A DNA stretch of 64,000 nucleotides from Paragordius varius. Its lineage: Eukaryota; Nematomorpha. The DNA is taken from positions 8,122,001 to 8,186,000 of the forward strand of contig OZ176051.1 in NCBI GenBank assembly GCA_964247055.1, written 5' to 3'. The stretch's first letter is position 1. Each line of letters opens with the position of its first letter. Below are positions 46,201 through 57,140 of this stretch, piece by piece. The notes under the pieces were generated by a model that saw only the letters and a program-made list of their open reading frames with translations, was not told the origin of the DNA and did no database searches. A program made the position numbers and the translations under genes.

Positions 46201-49200
46201 TAAAATAAAATCAGGAAACAGTATATACCATTTACACTTCGGAATTCCCTCTAACAATTTAAATTTACCCTAAAATAAATTATGTTTTGTTTATGATTAA
46301 ATATTACCTATATTTTTTTTATATTTTTAATAAAATTCTGTTTGTAGTTAAAAGAATACTAAAAAATTGTAATAAAACTAAACAATAAAGATATAATTCT
46401 TATTATAATGAGTTATATTAGCCGATAACACATAATTTATTTTTAGAGTGAATTTGAATTGTAAATGGCATAAAATATTATATAAATAATACGTTAAAAG
46501 CAAATTGAAAGATCATCTGCATTAATATCTCAATAAAATTTGCCCACACTTTAAGAGTTATATACTAATAAACAATAGTTTTAGTCACACACAAAAAAAA
46601 CATGACAAAACTCAAGCAAATCAAATTGTACTCTTTCTTTTCACATAAAAATAATGCACATAACCAATTACACAAACACACCTCAATCCTTTGTACAGCG
46701 AATTCATCTACGGGCGGTTTGTATTCGTAGAAAAGATTAGACGTTACCAAAGAATTCGCCGAACCTATTATTGTGTTGTTGGTAATGATTGGACAAGGTT
46801 CCAAAATTTTTGCAGAAGCCGGTCCCATATCATACGTTAACATATCGCACAACACTGGAACATCTTTAAATTTTGGGGTTAGACCAGCACGGACAACATT
46901 ATCCGAACATGCCATACACTCCATACAATCTTTTATTACAATATTATTAAGGTTTTTAGAGAATAAATTTAATAAATATATAGATATAGACAAAAAATAA
47001 AAAGAAAGTGACAAAGATAACTAGTACCACAATATGTTTTAACTATATATTTTATCGATAAAGTTATTCTTATTAATTTTAGAGACTAATTTAAAACTGA
47101 AAATTTAATTAAAATATCTTCCATATGATCGATATAACATTAATGTGTTAAAAATGTGCTATAAAGACATTAGAGTAGCGCATGGGTAGAAAACAACAAA
47201 TGATTGAAATTACATTTTTTCCTATTTTTAAAACATTAATATAATTTAATTAGGACATGATTTCTTTCATATCATACGCTATTGTAATACCAATTTGCTA
47301 ACATTAATGTGAATTTATTAATATTAATGTGCATACCTCGTAAGAGTTAAACTATAATATGAAATATCCAATTTAGAAAATAACTTATGCTAATGATAAA
47401 AAATTAACCAACTTTATCTAAATCCTATTGATTAAAGATGAATATAATTTGTATTCATATAAGTCAATAAATTACTAATTGATGTATTTTATTAAAAATC
47501 CATATAAAATCTAATAAATTATTATTGATTTTGCTGTATAACCATATGCATGATCAAAATAATATTTAAATAGATACAGAGATATAATTAAAACATAAAC
47601 ATTTACAGACAATGTTAATTTTGCCCGAATACAGTTTTTAATTATCTTTTTATTAAAACTTTAATATAAAATATATAAACATATTTTTATTAAAAATATT
47701 ACCTCCTTGTAGATAGGCATGAGGTTCATCAGGACCCAAAAATATTGCCTCTCCCGGTTTCAAATTTATTACATTAAGGAATAAAATAGAAAGACAACCA
47801 ATATCGCCCGGGAAAAACTGGTTACATCGAACAATTATGTCAAACATCATTTTGTCACATGTTAAACTTCGACGCCTAATATCTGGAAAAAATATATTTC
47901 AAATTTGTAAATCGTCATAAAATGCAATGTTTATTAAGGGGGTATATTAAAATGGTTAAAGTAATAAAAGCATCTTTTAGGAACTGATTCATACAAGTGT
48001 TTTGTTTTTTTAATGCTATAGTAGGTCCTCGCATATTTACAACAGAGAAAATAAAATAAGGGCATAATATGTATTAAATCATTTAAAATTATTTATTAGC
48101 AAATTATGATACCATTTGTAAGTTTAATATAAAAAATTTCTAAATTAAAACATTAGCATATGTTATTAGTCCAAAAATCATAAGCAGAAAAAATTGGAAA
48201 TGATAACTTAAGAGACAAAGACTAGAAAATATAAATTAAATAAAACAATCAATAATGGTTTACAACACCATCATAATATAAGTTTTAAAAAGCATCCGTA
48301 TTTCTCCATTATATCACGTAACATTTTAAATTATCGACATATTTTCTATGTTATATCTATTGCATTTGCTAGAAACTAGGCCTTAAAACTCATTTAATTA
48401 ATTAAGAATGAAAAAACGAAGATACATACATAAAATTTCACACAATAAAATGATTTGTTTTGTGTCTCAAAATAAATGACACATTTTTTAGACAGAGTTT
48501 GTCATAATTTAAAACAAAGAAACCACAAGGTCAAATTATTTTAGTAAGAGTCATTTAAACATGTTTTTACTGTTACCAATCAATGTATAATATATTACGT
48601 CAATTGTTAAAAAAACCAAAAATTTGCAAAAATATATATTATCAATAAATTTGTATTATAGTTACCATTTTAAAAAGAACAAAAGCTAACCAAAAAACTT
48701 TTTATTATATTGTTTAAAACCAAAAAATTCTTTATTAGTAATGTCCTGTAACCTAAAAAGATTTTTTTTTCTGGAAAAGCAAAAAATACAAAACCTTTGT
48801 TTGAGATGATAGTTATAACGGCTTGAACACATTTAGCAACTTGATCGGTAGGGCTATTCATAAAAGCTGTAAAACATGTCTTGAGACTTTCCTTAATTTG
48901 GCTTGTGTTAGGGTTCGGATCTATCGAAGTTTCAAGTCCCGCTAATTTATCATAAAATGTTTGACAAAGTTCTGTTCCTATTAGAGTTTCCACATCTGGG
49001 AACGCTAAATTATATTTAAAAAAACAGATAAAAAATAAATATTCGCGTATATTTTGGTATTTGTAATAACAAATTTATAAAAAAATGTTTGATGCGTAAA
49101 ATTTATTAACCTATTTAAAATTGATTTCGTAAAGCTGATGGAACACAACATTTTAATTGTGTTCCTTTTATAAATATTATATAAAATGACAAATTTTTAT

Positions 49201-50039
49201 GGCAATTAAATGTAGCATTTTAATTTGTTTAGACCCGAAAAAAATAGACATTTTTAAATTTTTTGTTTTGCATAAAGAAGTAATTTAAAAATTAATCTGA
49301 AATTTTATAATCTTACTCAAATTTTATAAATATTATTGAGCTGTTCAAAAAAATCTTTATTTTATTTGGCTGTATAATTTTCGGTATAAATTGAATTAAT
49401 TACCTTTTAAATTATGCATAATTTCATGCGGTGGCCGAAATCCACACAAGGCTTGAAACGGTGTTAATGCGATTGCGGTTTCAGGCTTATGATTCGAGTC
49501 CGGATAATGAAAGGGATCCCGATTATGTAATATCTCAGCTAAAACCTAAAATATAATTTAGAGTGAATATTCAAAGAGTATAATAAAACGGATACAAGAT
49601 TTATATTTATATATTTTTAAATAATAAACCTTATTTGGATGTGCTTGAATTGATAAGGGTTTCGCTATGGACAAGACTTTAAACAAAAATGGTAAATTTC
49701 CATTCTCTTTTGTCAAAAATTTTGCCACAACTTTGTGTCCCAATATTTTAGCTGGACTCGACTCGATGTACTCAGATAATAAAATTTTAACTGGTGGTTG
49801 ATCTGGTTGCTTATGGCCCAATATTTCGGAAGGACCCTTGGAATGAGTTCCCATCCATAACTTTAATTAAAACTAAAAACTACTTCGGCATATGGCTTAT
49901 CCTTTTCTATAGAATACAAACTTTCATTAAAGTTATGGGCTAATTTTGCAACTTCACTATCAAATCCATGTTTACCCCATTCATAATGTTGAATGACGCA
50001 TTTAAGATAAAAAACTAAACATTAAAAAAACTTACCCAT
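42969..50039 (-). CDS. mpi: Mannose-6-phosphate isomerase (whole coding span, 9 exons)
   Basis: The cytosolic zinc enzyme interconverts fructose-6-phosphate and mannose-6-phosphate, feeding mannose into GDP-mannose and glycosylation. Exons on the minus strand: 50036-50039, 49884-50014, 49630-49860, 49404-49545, 48795-49004, 47703-47882, 46682-46929, 45868-45998, 42969-43206. Total 1515 nt, 504 aa, one continuous frame. Zinc ligands are visible: Gln117 and His119 in QAHPNK, Glu144 in NHKPE, His294 in PHAYL. The active-site Arg is Arg313 in VRAGLTPKF. The start is ATGG spliced to [17 protein letters not shown], matching the family N-terminus. It is longer than the human enzyme (423 aa), mostly through a Ser/Asn-rich insert near the C-terminus. 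Introns 1 and 2 are only 21 and 23 nt. Confidence 0.93.
43346..43561. mobile_element. Palindromic inverted-repeat element (family P1), near-perfect copy
   Basis: 216 bp with ends CAGTCATGTATC and GATACATGACTG and arms of about 75 nt that are almost exact complements, leaving a short AT-rich loop. A TA precedes the left end, suggesting a Tc1/mariner relative. It lies in the last intron of the isomerase gene, about 140 bases upstream of the terminal exon. A degenerate relative is at 32134. Confidence 0.85.
44922..45626. mobile_element. Non-autonomous hAT-type element with GGTCA subterminal repeats
   Basis: 705 bp starting TAGGGTTGTGC and ending GCACAACCCTA, flanked by a perfect 8-bp duplication CGCAAGAC (44914-44921 and 45627-45634). 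Both subterminal zones are dense in GGTCATGACC/GACCGGGTCA words, like the repeated transposase sites of Ac-type elements. The interior is AT-rich and non-coding. It lies in the last intron of the isomerase gene. Confidence 0.92.
45868..45998 (-). CDS. mpi: Mannose-6-phosphate isomerase, exon 8
   Basis: 131 nt encoding [20 protein letters not shown] then [17 protein letters not shown], corresponding to the beta-rich segment SASILLMVQG of the family. Acceptor GTTAG, donor ATGG|GTATTT. Confidence 0.88.
46682..46929 (-). CDS. mpi: Mannose-6-phosphate isomerase, exon 7
   Basis: Encodes [20 protein letters not shown] and [20 protein letters not shown], the most conserved part of the family including the catalytic Arg. 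It ends [12 protein letters not shown] at a GAG|GTGTGT donor. Confidence 0.95.
47703..47882 (-). CDS. mpi: Mannose-6-phosphate isomerase, exon 6
   Basis: Encodes [20 protein letters not shown] and [20 protein letters not shown], with the metal-binding His in PHAYL. Acceptor TTCCAG, donor GGAG|GTAATA. Confidence 0.95.
48795..49004 (-). CDS. mpi: Mannose-6-phosphate isomerase, exon 5 (helical insert)
   Basis: Encodes [20 protein letters not shown] and on to [15 protein letters not shown]. It corresponds to the less conserved all-helical domain of the enzyme (human FQFLIGDEAATHLK). Acceptor ATTTAG, donor AAAG|GTTTTG. Confidence 0.88.
49404..49545 (-). CDS. mpi: Mannose-6-phosphate isomerase, exon 4
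   Basis: Encodes [20 protein letters not shown] and [15 protein letters not shown], with the zinc-binding Glu in NHKPE and the CGFRP signature. Acceptor TTTTAG, donor AAAAG|GTAATT. Confidence 0.95.
49630..49860 (-). CDS. mpi: Mannose-6-phosphate isomerase, exon 3
   Basis: Encodes [18 protein letters not shown], then [20 protein letters not shown] and HPNK, with the QAHPNK zinc-ligand motif. It is preceded by the 23-nt intron 2, ending AAAG|TTATGG. Confidence 0.95.
49861..49883 (-). other. Ultra-short intron 2 of the isomerase gene (23 nt)
   Basis: Begins GTAG directly after the codons for KPYAE and ends AAAG directly before those for LWMGTH; in the family these residues are contiguous. Twenty-three is not a multiple of three and the segment contains an in-frame TAA, so it must be removed or be a frameshift lesion. 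Confidence 0.8.
49884..50014 (-). CDS. mpi: Mannose-6-phosphate isomerase, exon 2
   Basis: Encodes [20 protein letters not shown] and [20 protein letters not shown] then PYAE, matching the family N-terminal cupin strand (QxYxWGK) and KPYAELWMG. Flanked on both sides by introns of 21 and 23 nt. Confidence 0.92.
50015..50035 (-). other. Ultra-short intron 1 of the isomerase gene (21 nt)
   Basis: Begins GTAAGT, a full consensus donor after ATGG, and ends TTTAG before the TT of the Val codon. Read through, it would stop after five codons. The spliced product MVFYLKC fits the family start. Confidence 0.7.
50036..50039 (-). CDS. mpi: Mannose-6-phosphate isomerase, exon 1 coding part (ATG plus one base)
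   Basis: Only the initiator Met and the first base of Val2 are coded here. It is chosen because ATGG|GTAAGT has a strong donor and the right phase for exon 2. A start in a more distant upstream exon is the alternative. Confidence 0.65.
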
Positions 50040-50121
50040 GCGAAAGATGCTAGGTCAAAAAATATGACTAAAGGCATCTATCTATATCACCTGGTTTTAT
50101 AAATTAGCATATATCCATTAA

Positions 50122-50653
50122 CACTTGGATACAACACACTCATTTTATCAAATTGGGGTAGTTGAATACCCCAGGCCTGTTTAAAATCAAATACTTTAAA
50201 AATTATGGAAGGAATCGAAACCATGACAAAATTTTGCACTTATCTAGCAATAATAAACCGAAATATATAAAAAATACTTGATATTACTTATTTTGAGCTA
50301 AAACTGAAAGGCAAAAATTTAGTCAATGTGACATGTGATACAAAATAAACCGCTTTTCCTATTTCTATCAATGTTAAATGTAATTTATATAATAAATAGG
50401 CTTTAGTTTTACCCTTAAAATTAAATGAAGACGATATTTTGCAAAATTTTTGCAAAGTAAAAATGGCGTCGAAGTAGGATGGAACTTTTTTTTTCAAATC
50501 AAAATTTTATCAAAATATTTTGGCATATTTATATAATATTTATCAGGATAGAAGCATGAATTTAAATTGGGACCGTTTCCTTCAGTAGTTTTTTAAAAAT
50601 TTTAATTTAAATTTAGTCTGGGGTACTTAGATACCCCAATTCGAATCAAAGTG
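50122..50653. mobile_element. TTAA-flanked element (family T1), complete copy beside the isomerase start
   Basis: 532 bp between TTAA at 50118-50121 and 50654-50657, same orientation as the 33 kb copy. Ends CACTTGGATACAAC and GAATCAAAGTG; GGGGTA...TACCCC hairpins near both ends. Its proximal end is about 80 bases from the isomerase initiator codon, so it occupies the promoter-proximal region. Confidence 0.85.
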
Positions 50654-51020
50654 TTAATTTAAAATAAAACTACAGTTTTATTTGTTTGAGTGCTTAAATT
50701 TATAAATAGTGATTATTCTTCAAACAGGATTTTGAATTTACCCTTGAATATTTATAAATAAGCAGAATATTATATTTAAAGCAACAAAACATATGTAATT
50801 AAATTCCAATTAGATTTTATCTAAATGTACCTAACCGTACATTTGCTAGTGTCTGGATAAAATTAAACCAAATATATCAGTGACACACTCCTCTAAATTG
50901 TATTTTTAGGCATGATGGAAACGGTATAAATCACTTTATCTATATGATTCGATAATGCTGAACTTTTCTATCGCGCCCGAATTTTAACTAATACGATTAA
51001 AATATTGGTTCGCCATAAAC

Positions 51021-53344
51021 CAGTGGTACTCACCAAAAAAAATTGACGGGCCAAATATAATATATTTTTTTTCGATGGCCATGAACCTTAAATTGACAAA
51101 TATTTCATGCTATTTGACACATATGTGCATGTTAATACTCTACACGATGATTTTTTTGGGGATCGCATGTAAATCCAAATAAAAACTCGTTTTGCACCGT
51201 TTACTTTAAAAAATTAAAATATTTTGATAACAATATTTATTTTGATATTAACCAATAATTTTTGAGAAAATTTGGTTTCGTCTGATGACAGGCCAATTTT
51301 AATGCGCCGTCCATATGATCATCGGTTAAACGATTTTTGTATGTATTCTTAATATACTTCATTTTTGAATGTGCACACGTGTAAATTGAGGGAAAAACAG
51401 TTAGGATAACTTGAGCAAATTTTTTTATATTTTCATATATTTGGCACATCTTGCCAAAACTCTACATATCTTTCTTCTCTTCTCCTTGATCATTGGAGTC
51501 ATTTCTAAAATATACGTATTCTTCAATGATATGCGCCTGTCATAACCGAAATGCTCAAGTTACTTAATATTGGATATATCCATATGCCGTGGATTTTCAA
51601 CGAGTTTAATGCAATTTTTAATATTTTTAATTCTTATCTGAATTTTACATAAGATAAAAATGTTAAATGATTGTCTATTGATTATCTCCGCGGTAAATTC
51701 GATATTTTTTTCATGAATCGTTTTAAGTGTTGGAAAATATAGGAGTGTTTTATTTATAAAATCTTGTTTAATTTTTCTTCAAAAGCAAATATTTGATTAA
51801 AAATTGGGTTATTATTTTGCCTCCTTGAAGACTTGTATTAAAAATACTTAGTTTATAAATAATGTCGCAAAGGTAGGCTCTCGTCAAACTTTCTGTTATC
51901 TTTTATATATAGAATTTAATGGCTTAAAATAAAATATCTATTTAATATTTTGCTAAGGCTTAGCCATCTTGTACAAAATAATATTATCAAACTCACGGTG
52001 GGTATCTTTCAGGTGGTTTTTGAATTTACAGCGGTTGAATTCTATGCCACGGATGTGGTGAACTATATCCAACCGTTTCATTACTGAATTGAGTGATTCA
52101 TCTTTTACACGCAAAACCAAGTTTTGCTGATGAATAAAGCAGTGAAAGGATAAATTATTTTGCAAATTATATTTGTTTTTCAAAAGAAAAATACCTTTGT
52201 TCTTTCCAATCATAGAGGGACATCCATGTCAGATCGAAACCAACTTTTTTATAGATTTACTATCGAAAAAAGTGCTAATTATTTCGAGAAAATCACTTTT
52301 TTTCTAGGTAATATTCATTAATACAAATTTTAAATATTGCTTGTTGATTATGTTGTCGTTGGTGTTGAACTAATATGGTGGAATCAATAGCAATCCTAAA
52401 ATATTTGCAGTTTTTCAAAGCCAATGCATTGTTAAAAATATATTTAGACATAGTTGAAGCTTTTCAATTTGCCTCATGATTTGATCTTTCTTATGAAATT
52501 TATCAAATTAAATATGCAACCATTTATTAGACATTCTTTTATTTGTTGGGGATCAGTAAACCGTTTCTTATTTTTTCCTAAAATATAGCAAACTTCATAC
52601 GAAGCTACAGTTTTCCTGAAAGAAAGCTATGGACATAATAGATTCTTTCTGGTATAATTCCTTAATGTTTTTTTTGTTACTTTCCTCATGATTTTCTGGT
52701 AATTTATAAGTAAATTGTAAAACGTCTTCCAATATTGTATTTATTTATAATTATATTGTCCTTATATATAAGGCTGCAAGTAACAACATTTTTATTTAAA
52801 ACGACAAAGAATTTTTCTTCCCATTCTTTTTTAAACGGTTTTCATAGGATAATTTACGTTTTTTAGCATTAGATGCCAACCTTTGAAACGAATTTTAAGT
52901 ATTATGTTTATTTTTTCAAAAAATAGGAATTATGTGAATTATGCTATAAAAAAAGAGGTCGAAATTTGATGATGTTGATTTGAAAAATATGTTATGGGAA
53001 TGAGTTGTAAAAAATGATGCAGCATATGTATATGCAAGTTTGGGTGAACTTGCTTAAATACAAAAAAGGAATACAATTCAAAATAGAAGAGAAAATAGAA
53101 TACAGAAACAGAAACAATGTGTGCCAAAATTTTGAAATCATTTTATAATGAAGGAAAATTTTTCTACATTTCTAATTGGGTAAAAAATAAAGGTTACCAA
53201 AATTACATCTAAAGAAAATAAATTAATATTAAAAATTCGTTTAAGTGTATTTTAAAAATTCATCAATAAACAAATAATATAAGTATCAATATAGTCATAG
53301 GGCCATTTTAAAGCACTCTTAGGGCCGCGGTTTGAATACCATTG
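51021..53344. mobile_element. Full-length hAT transposon copy with decayed transposase
   Basis: 2324 bp with ends CAGTGGTACTCACC and the inverse of CAATGGTATTCAAACC, flanked by a perfect 8-bp duplication CCATAAAC (51013-51020 and 53345-53352). GGGCC lies just inside both ends. It contains a minus-strand transposase relic. End type, duplication length and protein all agree on the hAT superfamily. Confidence 0.93.
51237..52880 (-). pseudogene. Decayed hAT transposase (ZBED5/GTF2IRD2-like group)
   Basis: Pieces in order on the minus strand: a segment with GKNKKRFTDPQQIKECLING (about 52540-52600), a catalytic-core segment FHCFIHQQNLVLRVKDESLN with HHIRGIEFNRCKFKNHL (51960-52170), and the C-terminal dimerisation region SKMKYIKNTYKNRLTDDHMD plus GALKLACHQTKPNF (51260-51360). 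These match hAT transposases of the type domesticated in vertebrate ZBED5 and GTF2IRD2. Many stops and frameshifts lie between them, so it is not functional. No BED zinc finger is clear at the N-terminal side. Confidence 0.88.
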
Positions 53345-53352
53345 CCATAAAC

Positions 53353-53929
53353 AATTCTTAAATATAAATTGAGTTATTTTATAAATATTCACAAAATTTA
53401 TGAGCAAACCAATCTTTAAAACAAAGTTGTAGATAATTTTCAGCCTCATAATATTATATAGAATAAGTAAACATCTTAAAGCGTTATGTTTCAATCATCC
53501 TTAAAAATAGTATGAAATATGCCTTGTAAAATTTCTGATGAAATAAGTATGCATTTTTAAGTTAGTTATCAAAATTTAATAAATATTTTAATTGTAAGAA
53601 GCGAAAAATTTGGAGCTCCACATTTAAAAATTAAGATTTTATGAAAATACTGTTTTGGTTTTTTATGTAGTTTATGATTGTTTTAATGGTATTTTTTGGA
53701 AAGCTTTTAGCTTTGGCAAAAAATTGACAGAACAAAATATGCGCAATTTTTGCCATTTTCTGATATGGGCCACTTTATACAAAGGCAAAGGTGTAAATAA
53801 CCTTTTATTACTCTTAAGGCCAAAAAACAAAAGCACCATGATGATCCTATGTTCTTAATAATATTTACCTAGGTTTTTAATCCACGATTTTGGAGGCAGT
53901 GTAATAGTTTATTTTGATCATAACATTTC
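53353..53929. other. Intergenic sequence, nothing recognised
   Basis: AT-rich sequence with short open frames lacking family resemblance. Confidence 0.35.
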
Positions 53930-54260
53930 ATGGCCTTTTGGTGAAGTTTTATACCCGAGTGATCATTAAAATTTAAGTAGCTTAAAATATTTTTAAAATT
54001 AGTCATTAAATAATATACTTTTTGTAGCCTTTAAGGCGCAAGGATACTATGTATTAAAAAAATAAAATTCAAAAAATCCTCACAGTCAAATATATGTATA
54101 ATATGGTATAAATATTCACCTCTGGAAAGCTTTAAATATCGATTTACCAGAAATTTTTAATCAATACCAGCTGTTTGTTTCAATGTTTTTGAGTTGCGAA
54201 TTTGGGACTCTGGGCGCTAAAAAACTGTAAAAATTCTAAGGGTTTAATTAACACACGAAA
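53930..54260. mobile_element. Family T2 fragment, reverse orientation
   Basis: Carries reverse-complement family words: GTGAAGTTTTATACCC at one side, CTTTAAGGCGCA, and ACCAGCTGTTTGTTTCAATG. Ends are not readable. Confidence 0.5.
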
Positions 54261-56129
54261 AGAGAGTTAAACAGTTTATTTGGTGCTTTAAGTTGTGGAG
54301 TAGAAAGCTAGCCCTAAATGTCATCGTTTACAAAAAAATGAATTGACGTGTTAACTAATGGATCGAGGGTGACCCATTATATTCCTCAGTTCCACACGCG
54401 CCTTGGAAAATAAGGTTTAAAAAAATGCCATTGGATAAATTTTCCAAAAGTTCGGGCCACTACTATGATAGATTCATTTTTTAAATTAGCCCCCTGCGCC
54501 TTGATATCGAAAAATGTAAAGTTTTCTAAATTTATTAATATATTTTTATTTTCTTAAGAATGCTCAAGTTGAGGCATTCAAGTTTTATGCTATAATTAGC
54601 TATTACGCTGAAAAAAATGGTTGAAGTTTTGAAGCGATCCGAAGAACGAGTATGCTTCAAATTAAAAGTATTTATATATTTATAAATGCGAAAAGGGATT
54701 TTATGTATTTTCTTACAGTAACACCCAAGTCCATGACTTTATAAATCCGATTAATATAAAGAGCCAACGGTCAATAAATATATTTGAATTAGTATCGTAA
54801 ATATTTTTTAAATCAAAGTGTTTAATTATTTAACGTAGTCTCTGTGCACATCATGTGATTTTTTGCGAATACCTAAATTGGAAATATAAAATATAAAAAC
54901 AACGAAAATTATCTGGAATCTTACAAATGATTCGGTCTTTATTGTTGCTGTTATAGATTACGTTGATATGTCGCCAGTTTGTGCTGTGGGGAAAATATGC
55001 GGTTGTAATGTTAACATCTTTTTGTCAGATTATTGATCCGGCACGTTTTTCATTGTGTGTGTTTTCTTGGGACCCTTTGCTTTTCAGTACGAGCTTGTAT
55101 TTTCTCTGCTTATAAGACAAAGTATAAAAGATTTATTCTAAGTCATAAGTCTAACAGGGAATGTTGCGTTGATTTTGTCAAAAATTTTGAGTTTGATTTT
55201 TTCAATGAATGGACAGCAATCTTCTTTAAACCACTTTTTAAGTCATTAAATCTCTCCCCCTTCTTTGTCCAATTTGTTGGGCAAAGCATGGTTGAAAAAA
55301 ATATACATCTGATTTTTGTTGAGTGTCAGTGATAAATAATTTTCATATTCACTCTACATATGGCTATCTAATATCTGTGGCGCAATTGATAGTCGTGATT
55401 ATAAACTCATGTAAATTGTGGTACTACGTCAAAATAAAAATGGTAGGGTATTAAAATAATATCGTTCTGCATAATTTGTCCTGTAGTTAGTGGTTTTACC
55501 AAATTTTTACATTCGTTAATGAATGTATTAAGGTTTTCAAACAAGTTGACTACAAAATAAGGTTTCTTCCGCATAGTGGAGTGACAATATCATAGGTGCT
55601 TATGCCAATTCAGAGTTTCGGATTCTTTCAGCAGATATAGAAACTCATGGAGAGGACAATCTGTGTCGCAATCCGTTTGGTCATGTTTATGTGACTCCAT
55701 AGCACATACAACTATAAAAATAAAATTATTATTTATTAGATGCTTTGATAATCCGATTATATATGGTGTTTTCCAGAGAATGTCGTGCCTCACGCTTGAA
55801 AACTTATGAATAATCTATAAAACATTAGATTTTGTTTCAGAATAGGATTTATTTTTAGGAAATCGAACGTATGTTGGATTCTATGAACTTCCACCCATTT
55901 TTCCCTTTACCTGTTTGAGTGTTTAATAGTTGACGTAGCAAAATCATTTGAACAATCATAGCTGATTAGGTTTATAAAATCTATTAGTCTAATAGATGAT
56001 AAAGGAAGTATTTTTTTTAATTTTCTGCTTATATTTGTTGAAAATTTTGTGATGATGTCAATTAACAAAAATTGATTAACTCGTATAAAGTATATTTATG
56101 TACTTATGATTTGTTGTTTGAGTTTTTAA
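54261..56129. other. Intergenic sequence with a mildly GC-richer patch
   Basis: The patch at 55000-55800 holds a 99-codon plus-strand and a 67-codon minus-strand open frame. Neither resembles a family I know; they may be remnants. The rest is plain AT-rich DNA. Confidence 0.3.
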
Positions 56130-56738
56130 CACTTCATTACTTTAGTTTTTTGTCCTAGTACATTTTGAACTAGTTTCATATTCCAGAATTTTGTAAATAA
56201 ACAACAGTTTGCAAAGTTATTTTGGTTGAAATTTAATAACCATTATTCTCATGTTTAAACCATCAATTTATTGGACAATAAAATTTTTGATATTTGGCTG
56301 TATCTTTTTAATAACTAAAAACAAATAATATTGATAAAATAAAATTATTAGATAATAAAGCTTATATAATTTACAGTTTTGTGACTTTAGAGCCTAAAAT
56401 TGGGAGATCTCTAAAACACTACCGAAAGGAACAGCTGAGATTAGAATCAATATATCAAGTTGCTGGTAAAATGTTGCCTGAAACTTTTTCAAATTATTTA
56501 TTTACATTTTTCAACCATAATATAGATTTATTTGCATGTTGCTTTATTGTTTTAAAAAAGTTATAGGAAAAAAGGAGGCAAAAAAGTATGATATGAAGGA
56601 AATTTTTAAAAATTTTTGTATAATGTACCTAAAGGACTAAAGAAAGCATTAAATTCGGCTTTACATTAAATACTTTTTAACATATCCGAATTTAAAATGG
56701 CTTTGGGATATAAAACTTCGCCCAAATATAATGGAGTG
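56130..56738. mobile_element. Family T2 element, complete copy
   Basis: 609 bp between TTAA at 56126-56129 and 56739-56742. Terminal repeats CACTTCATTAC and (inverted) CACTCCATTAT. The right subterminal GGGATATAAAACTTCGCCC is the inverse of GGGGTAGTTTTATATCCC in sister copies. Non-coding. Confidence 0.8.
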
Positions 56739-56899
56739 TTAAGAGCTATTAAACTTCTTCGAAATTTTTCAATAAGGAAAAACCAAAATATGTTTTTATA
56801 ATATGAAATCTTTTTTGGCGAATATTAATAAACAGCTTAATGCTTATACCTAAGTCACCAGCAGCACTCTCGCAATTGTGAACTAATTGGAAGTTGGAC

Positions 56900-57140
56900 A
56901 AATATTATTGGGTGACATCATTTGGTTGTTATAATTGATTGTTGAAAAGATGTGGTTGAATGTTATAAATACTTTAATATAATTAAATAATATAATTTAA
57001 TTGTTGCAAAATAAATTTAATTGGAAATATATGGTTGATTGTTGTAAACACCAAAATATTAATGGGTAAGAAAATTTGATTTTTAAAAAATAATTTGATT
57101 GTTGGTATGGTTTGTTAAAATATTTTATTGGGTGAGATGT
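56900..57140. repeat. Degenerate TTGATTGTTGGAAA-type repeats, cluster 1
   Basis: Several copies of a motif close to TTTGATTGTTGNAAA followed by AT-rich spacers (GTTGTTATAATTGATTGTTG, GGTTGATTGTTGTAAACACC, ATTTGATTGTTGG). Further clusters lie at 57600-57700, 59535-59740 and 61970-62055. Looks like a dispersed, diverged tandem repeat. Confidence 0.55.

Noticed and set aside
46773-47000. 75-codon plus-strand open frame
   Set aside because: It is the antisense shadow of isomerase exon 7, which carries clear conserved motifs on the minus strand.
55033-55793. Opposed 99- and 67-codon open frames
   Set aside because: Slight GC enrichment only; no recognisable family motif, splice-linked neighbour or transposon end, so no gene is called.
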